Below, piece after piece: positions 58,606-64,000 of a DNA stretch of 64,000 nt (the stretch's first letter is position 1; each line of letters begins with the position of its first letter). Below the pieces are notes generated by a model. It ran no database searches. It was not told the DNA's origin and saw only the letters and a program-made list of their open reading frames with translations. The DNA is from Diphasiastrum complanatum (lineage: Eukaryota > Streptophyta > Lycopodiopsida > Lycopodiales > Lycopodiaceae). The translations under genes and the position numbers were made by a program. The stretch spans positions 14,932,576 through 14,996,575 of the forward strand of contig CM055111.1 of the NCBI GenBank assembly GCA_029204225.1, read 5' to 3'.

Positions 58606-59383
58606 TGTGAACTCCTACAACTTTGTCGGAGCACGAACAAGACACGAAGGTTGAACGAGAACGATTTGCGACAGTCAACATGTCTTTGACTCGAAGCACG
58701 AATGATTCGTGAATTAATCACGAATCACAAACACACCTCCAGGACCGCAAACCGCAAAAGGGACGCGAAACAAAAACTACGAAAAGAACGAAAGCAAACG
58801 AGAGATTACGAATCAGACGAAGAAAAATCTTTCGCGTTGCCATCTGGCAGCTCAACGGGCTTCACGCCCAGCTAAAATGAGTAGCAATGACGCAGACTAA
58901 CTAACTAGTTGATTAGTGTTAACTAATCATGTGATTCGGCGTTTAGCTATCTTGTAAACTCCACATAGTGGAGGTATAAACCATCATCTCCGGATCATAA
59001 CCAGATAACGTGAATACAGAGATCTGTAAGAGATAGAGAGAGACATAGCAAATAGAATACGAAAGTAAAGACACCATAGATGTGCATGAAAGTCTGCCAA
59101 CGAGCAGAACACAACGTAAGAGTAGAGTGTCAATCCACCAACGAGCGAGACACTGACGATCTCGCTCCAAAACCAAACTGACAATATAGTCGCTCTATTT
59201 TCGTGTACCTCTTTGTCTTGTGCTGTGTGTCCTGATTGTAGAATAAAATATGTTCTGTGATGCGTAGTCTAGTGTCTGGGATCTTGTAAGGGCTTTCGCA
59301 CGAAAAGATAATTCAAAGAAAGAAAATTGTTCGCAAAGAGAGAGGAAGAAGATGAACATGAAACAGTCTGGCCTTCTGCGACA
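58606..59383 (+). mobile_element. copia element E 5' LTR (778 bp)
   Basis: TGTCAGAAATTGTGAAC..CCTTCTGCGACA. TATAAA at 58975. Ends directly at TGGTATCAGAGC. Confidence 0.9.
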
Positions 59384-59395
59384 TGGTATCAGAGC
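59384..59395 (+). other. copia element E primer-binding site
   Basis: TGGTATCAGAGC, exact. Confidence 0.93.
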
Positions 59396-59449
59396 CAACA
59401 GATTGTCACTTACTGATATCCCAGTAGTGATTCTTCCAGACAACACAAT

Positions 59450-60517
59450 ATGGCTACGACAATTCAGACTAAGTAGCAATCAGTCTCGATGGCACAAATT
59501 ATAGAATCTGAAAATTCAAAATCAAAACACTCCTGAAGGGCGAAGGCATCTGGTCGGTGACCGAGCTCTCAGAGGTGCAGCCTCCAGAGGGAGACCCAAG
59601 GAGAGCTGAATGGATCAGAAAGGATGAGCGCGCAATGGCCATCATCGTTAGTCCATATATGAAGATCTACTCATGCAGATTGAAGACTGCAAAAGCAGCC
59701 ATGCAGCATGTGAAAGATTAAAGCAGAAGTATGAAGTGAGGACCGCAGCTTCAGTCATGCACCTTTACAATCAGCTGCAATCAATACGGTGGGATGGCAA
59801 TCAATTAGATTAGCACGTTGAGAAGATTAGAATGATCTTCGCTCAACTCGCTGCATCAGGACAAGAGCACCAGGTCCCAGCACCACAACAGCTGATGTAC
59901 TTCATGAAATCTCTACCGACGTCCTATCAACGCTGAGAATGCTCATACTGAGTCTACCAGATATGACATTTGACAAAGCAGTCAGTCTTGTCGTTGATGA
60001 GAGACTGATGAGAGATGAAGGAGAGGGAAGCAGTGATCAAGAGAAGGCCCTCTTCACGAAGGGAAAGAAGAAGAACCAAAACAAGCCAAGATTCGAGAAG
60101 ACGAAGTCCTCAAATCAACAATCTTCTTCTTGTGATCACTGCCACAAACCAGGCCATACGACCAACAAATGTTGGTTCAATCCAGCAATACCTTGCATGC
60201 ACTGCAAGAAGAAAGGGCATTCTGCATATGACTACAGATTCGACCCAACAAGAAAAAACAAAGCTGAAAAGGAAAACGTTGCAGAATTGTCTAAAGATGC
60301 AGAAAGAGGTGACGAAGCTTTCACGATACTCGACGAAGCTTCGACAAGCTACTCCGAACATGACTACGATGTGGTCATCGATTCAGGAGCAACATCTCAC
60401 ATAACCTACAACAAGAAGATCTTGATCAACTTTTGCGAACTCAAAAACAACAGAGCGGTGATTCTAGGCGATGGAAGCAGACACGATGTCAAGGGCATCG
60501 GCTCTCTACAGCTATGA
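59450..60517 (+). pseudogene. copia element E gag and protease
   Basis: The N-terminal gag is frameshifted (LDGTNYRI, KFKIKTLLKGEGIWSVTELS, MHLYNQLQSIRWDGNQLD). 59939-60517 is open with two zinc knuckles, CDHCHKPGHTTNKC and CMHCKKKGHSAYDY (last Cys replaced by Tyr), then the protease motif VVIDSGATSHITYNK and LGDGSRHDVKGIGSL. The two-knuckle gag differs from copia-1, which has one. Confidence 0.88.
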
Positions 60518-61690
60518 ACGTTGTCAGGCCAAGCAGAGCTGCCATGGGCACTCTATGTGCCCTCACTCAGAAAAGATCTGCTATCTGTCTCCAAGATGGC
60601 AGATCTAGGCATTCAAGTTTTGTTCCACGGCAACACTTGCCGTATGATCGAGAAGATGACAAACAAGTTGCTGACGGTCGGATGCAGAGAAAGAAACTTC
60701 TACCAGGGCCAAAATTATCAACAACTCTGATAGCGTATTAAATGCTTCAGAAAACGAAAATTAGCTCTAGCATAGGAGAATGTATCATCTGAACATGCAG
60801 AGTCTGTACGACATGAGCACAAAGGACATTGTCACAGGTCTCAAAATATCAAGGCCCGAGGCTGAGTTCTACGAAGCTTGTCATAAAGGCAAGCAACATC
60901 GAATCCATTCACACACGAAAGAAGAAGAGCCAAGGAAGTTCTTGAGCTTGTCCACTCTAATGTGTGTGGACCGATGAAAATAGATTCGCTCTCAGGTTTG
61001 AGATATTTTCTAATGTTCATAGATGATTACAGCCGAATGACCACGATCACTACTTGAAGAAAAAATCCGAAGTATTTGATTCTTTCAAGAAGTTCGTGGC
61101 ATTCGCAGAGCAACACACCTCAAAAAGGGATACAGATCCTTAGCTCTGACAATGGGAGGTGAATACAAAAGCACAGAATTCTCAAGATTCTACAAAAATA
61201 GGGGATTGAACACCAGTTCACTCCTGCATACACACCAAAATACAACGGTGTGGCTGAAAGAAAAAACAGAACGCTAGTCGAAGGAGCCAGATGCATGATA
61301 GCACAGGCTCAATTGCCAGGCCAATTCTGGACCGAGGCAATAGCTACAGTTGTACACCTGCAAAATAGATCAACAACGACAACGCTGGGAGAACAAAACA
61401 CCATACAAAATGTGGACAGGCAGAAAGCCTGATCTGTCATACGCACGAGTGTTTGGATGTGCAGCATACAAGCACATTCCAAAGGAAAAGAGAAGCAAGC
61501 TTGACGACAAATCCGAGCACACAATCATGGTCGGCTACTCGAACGGAACGCACGTGTACAGACTCTACGATCCAACCACAGAGAAGGTTGTTTCGAGTAG
61601 AGATGTAAAGTTCGACAAGTCCACATTCCCTGGACTGAAAGACGAAAGAGGCCATGGAATCTTCACACTGCTGCCTATTCAAGAGTGAGA
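60518..61690 (+). pseudogene. copia element E integrase
   Basis: ALYVPSLRKDLLSVSKMADL, then [26 protein letters not shown] (zinc region), [20 protein letters not shown] and FIDDYSRMT (first catalytic Asp replaced by Asn), TPKYNGVAERKNRTLVEGAR, FWTEAIATVVHLQNRS, YARVFGCAAYKHIPKEKRSK and SRDVKFDKSTFPG. Several frameshifts. Confidence 0.88.
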
Positions 61691-61849
61691 TCGAGGACAA
61701 TCATCAAATCAGAATGCAGGACCCCAGACTCCATAGCAACAGGAAACAGAGGATCGACTCCACGAACAAGAAAATGTTCGAGCAGCGATGAAACGAACCT
61801 CAAAGGTCAACAAGACAAAGAAGACCTCTAGACCGCTATTCTGACAATC

Positions 61850-62915
61850 TTCAATGGATTGAAGATACGTAGTTCAAGTATTGCAGCTTCACAGAAGAGC
61901 CAGCAACATACCAAGAAGCTATCCAGAGTCCAGAGGGAGAATTATGAAAACAGGCAATGTCAGAAAAGATCGAGTTGATGAGACGAAACGAGGCATGGAC
62001 ATTAGAGCCAGTACCAGAAAAACAGAAAAGTAGTCGACTACAAGTGGGTGTACAAGAAAAAGCTGAAATCAGATGGCACCATTGGCCGCTACAAAGCAAG
62101 GCTTGTCACGAAGGGCTACACGTAGAGATATGGTGTCGACTATTTCGACACATATTCGTCATGGTCAAGATGACAAGCATAAGGCTGTTCCTTGCATACG
62201 CCACACAGTACAATATGAAAATTCACCAAATTGACGTGAAAACAGCCTTTCTCCACGACGATCTAGAGGAGGAATTTTCATGAAGCAACCTGAAGGCTAT
62301 GAAGACCCCAACAACAGACAATATGTCTGTCGATTGTAGAGATGCATCTACAGTCTAAAACAGGCATCACGAGCCTGGTACAAAAAGCTTGATGGCCTTC
62401 TGAAGTCTCTAGACTTCAATCCTGCTCAACCAGACTGTAATGTCTACATCACCAGTGTAGGAAAGGATTTTGTGATACTGACCATTTTTGTGGATGATTC
62501 GTTGATGATAGAAAATTCCTTAATGATGACAAAAGACGCGAAGAGTTAGATTTCTGAAAACTACGAAATCACAGATCTTGGAAAGCAACAAAATGCCTAG
62601 GGCTGGAGATCAGAAGAGATTGAACGAATGGCAAAATGCACTTGAGTCAGTCAGAATATGCCAGAAAGGTGTTGAAGCAGTACAACATGATGGACTGTAA
62701 AGAGAAAGCCACACCAATGATACCTGGAGCCAAGCTCACGAAACATGATTGTCCAAAAATAGAAGAGAAAAAAATAGAAGATGGCAAGTATACCCTACCA
62801 GAACTTAATCCGAAGGTCTGATGTACATAACAATTTGTACCAGACCCGATCTGGCCTTATCTGTTTACGCATTGAGGCAATTCTGTTTCAATCCTGGTCT
62901 AGCACATTGGAAAAG
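61850..62915 (+). pseudogene. copia element E reverse transcriptase
   Basis: WTLEPVPEKQK, YKWVYKKKLKSDGTIGRYKA, YNMKIHQIDVKTAFLHDDLE, then a degraded FVDDS catalytic box at about 62495, LSQSEYARKVLKQYNMMDCK and MYITICTRPDLALSVYALRQ. Cut off at 62915 (..GLAHWKS) by the deletion into the 3' LTR. Confidence 0.85.
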
Positions 62916-62969
62916 TTCGCGAAGAGAGAGGGAGAAGACGAACACGAAACAGTCTGGCCTTCTACGACA

Positions 62970-63250
62970 CTTACTCGTTTGTAAGGAAGCTTCAAGTTGG
63001 TTAAGTTTGATGTATGTCGGGCGGGTTGCTTGGAGGGAAGTCACCCACATCGGGACCTCCGATCTGGCATGGCGCCAGGTAGGATCTCAATGTTGGTTTC
63101 TGAACTTCAAGTTGGTTAAGTCTGATCGTTGTTGACGAGTTGGTTGCTTGTATGTCAAGTGAGTTGGAACGGCAAGAGTTGAAGGCTAGGAAGCTAAGTC
63201 GTGGTTCCCATCTCCCTTTGGGATGCTTGCGCTACATGTGGTATCAGAGG
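62970..63250 (+). mobile_element. second half of unit Y and its primer site
   Basis: TTACTCGTTTGTAAGGAAGC continues the Y sequence broken at 58605. Ends ..GCGCTACATG then TGGTATCAGAGG at 63239. Reverse complement of 56795-57070. Confidence 0.85.
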
Positions 63251-64000
63251 CCGACTGGCCGGTCAGCTATGCGGATCTCACGAAAATGGCCACTGTTGGG
63301 GTTCATCAAGACAACTGTTGTGCAAGGTGCTGCCCATAGTATAAGCACGGGTGCGTCCACGGTCGAGGTGGTTGGCAGAACGGGGGACTTGATGAGTCAA
63401 AGTGCTGCCCTTGAGGTGTAAGCACAGTCAGTTCCCATGGTTCGGACCTGACGCTGTCTGCACGTAGGACGGATGAGGCCTAGGTAGGTGAAGAGCACGA
63501 TTTGTGCCTTGTGGGGTGCGGGGTGACATATTCGAATCGTACAGGTTAACCATTGATACAGAGATGCTGCTCCAATTCGGGTGTAAAGCACGGGTGGTTA
63601 GCTGCCGGTGTGGGATAGCTGCCGATCGTTTAGCTATAAGGGATATCAGCCAGATTTGGTGGGGCATGACTGAGCAATGTGCTACTTAATGGTGAAAGCA
63701 CGAATAGTTGGAGGGGTGTTCTCTGTGGGCTGATTTTGTGATCGATCTATATGGGCACGGCAAGGAAAAGGTCCTTTGGCAAGACTATCTCAAAGGGGCA
63801 CCTTGTCTTTGTTACTTGTTAGTACACCTGCCTGAGTGTCTTGCTTGCATGTATTCGTGGTGAGTCTTAGTACTCGTGCTTTATCTGGTTTGCATGATTG
63901 CTTGTGATACAAGGAGCTAATGGCTCGAGAATGAACCTTTCTTTGGAGGCTGATACCATCAAACAAAGAGGACTACAGAATCTGTGGGGTGGATTCGCAA
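63251..64000 (+). mobile_element. internal region of the X/Y element, non-coding as seen
   Basis: The first 100 bp matches 56690-56790 in reverse (CAAGACAACTGTTGTGCAAG, GTGCTGCCCATAGT, AGCACGGGTGCG). Beyond that no protein homology. AGCACGGGTG / AAAGCACGGGTGG-like phrases recur. Confidence 0.5.

Larger units (their letters stand above)
58606..62969 (+). mobile_element. copia element E, nested in unit Y
   Basis: 5' LTR 58606-59383, primer site 59384-59395, gag-pol remnants, and only the last 54 bp of the 3' LTR (62916-62969). Flanking 5-mers GTTAC (58601-58605) and CTTAC (62970-62974) differ by one base. The uninterrupted copy of Y at 57066-57080 confirms the empty site. A deletion removed the RNase H, polypurine tract and most of the 3' LTR. 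Confidence 0.92.

Overview
The window looks like nuclear DNA from a land plant with a large, repeat-packed genome. A fern or other non-flowering plant would fit, but the species cannot be fixed from sequence alone. Evidence is GT-AG introns up to about 20 kb, plant-type Ty1/copia and Ty3/gypsy elements primed by initiator tRNA-Met (TGGTATCAGAGC), LINE elements, and long (CT)n microsatellites. There is no bacterial-style gene organisation.

I find one host gene, on the minus strand. It encodes a DnaJ-type co-chaperone of the plant dnaJ10 type (J-domain followed by a DNAJ-X domain). Seven coding exons, in order, are 48490-48576, 28485-28544, 28145-28227, 27209-27368, 6521-6650, 2260-2415 and 1831-2009. 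They total 855 nt (285 codons), all junctions are GT-AG and the phase is kept throughout. The 3' end of the gene lies left of the window. The exons are less than 2 percent of at least 46.7 kb; introns 1 and 4 are about 19.9 and 20.6 kb and are filled with nested transposable elements. Probable promoter and 5' UTR sequence lies just right of 48576.

Intron 4 (6651-27208) holds a minus-strand copia/gypsy mosaic at 7.5-15.7 kb, then a cluster of LINE copies on both strands (16.0-26.7 kb) with their CT-rich tails, including a full-structure LINE with ORF1 and an EN-RT-zinc-finger ORF2 at 17.4-21.2 kb. Intron 1 (28545-48489) holds several copia and gypsy remnants and a young, nearly intact copia element (35342-40752) with 398-bp LTRs and a perfect TGAAG target duplication. 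That element sits inside an older gypsy-associated reading frame.

Upstream of the host gene (48.8-64 kb) are a foldback repeat, decayed copia pieces, a gypsy element carrying a long extra reading frame after integrase (51.2-56.2 kb), an inverted and tandem array of one LTR-like unit (56.2-58.6 and 63.0-63.3 kb), and a copia element (58606-62969) inserted in that unit with a near-perfect target duplication.

The most interesting points are the transposon-stretched DnaJ gene, a family of LINEs with hairpin-plus-(CT)n tails that repeatedly sit directly upstream of further truncated LINEs, and a conserved extra open reading frame present in two separate gypsy copies. Protein identities come from motif recognition by eye; no database search was run.
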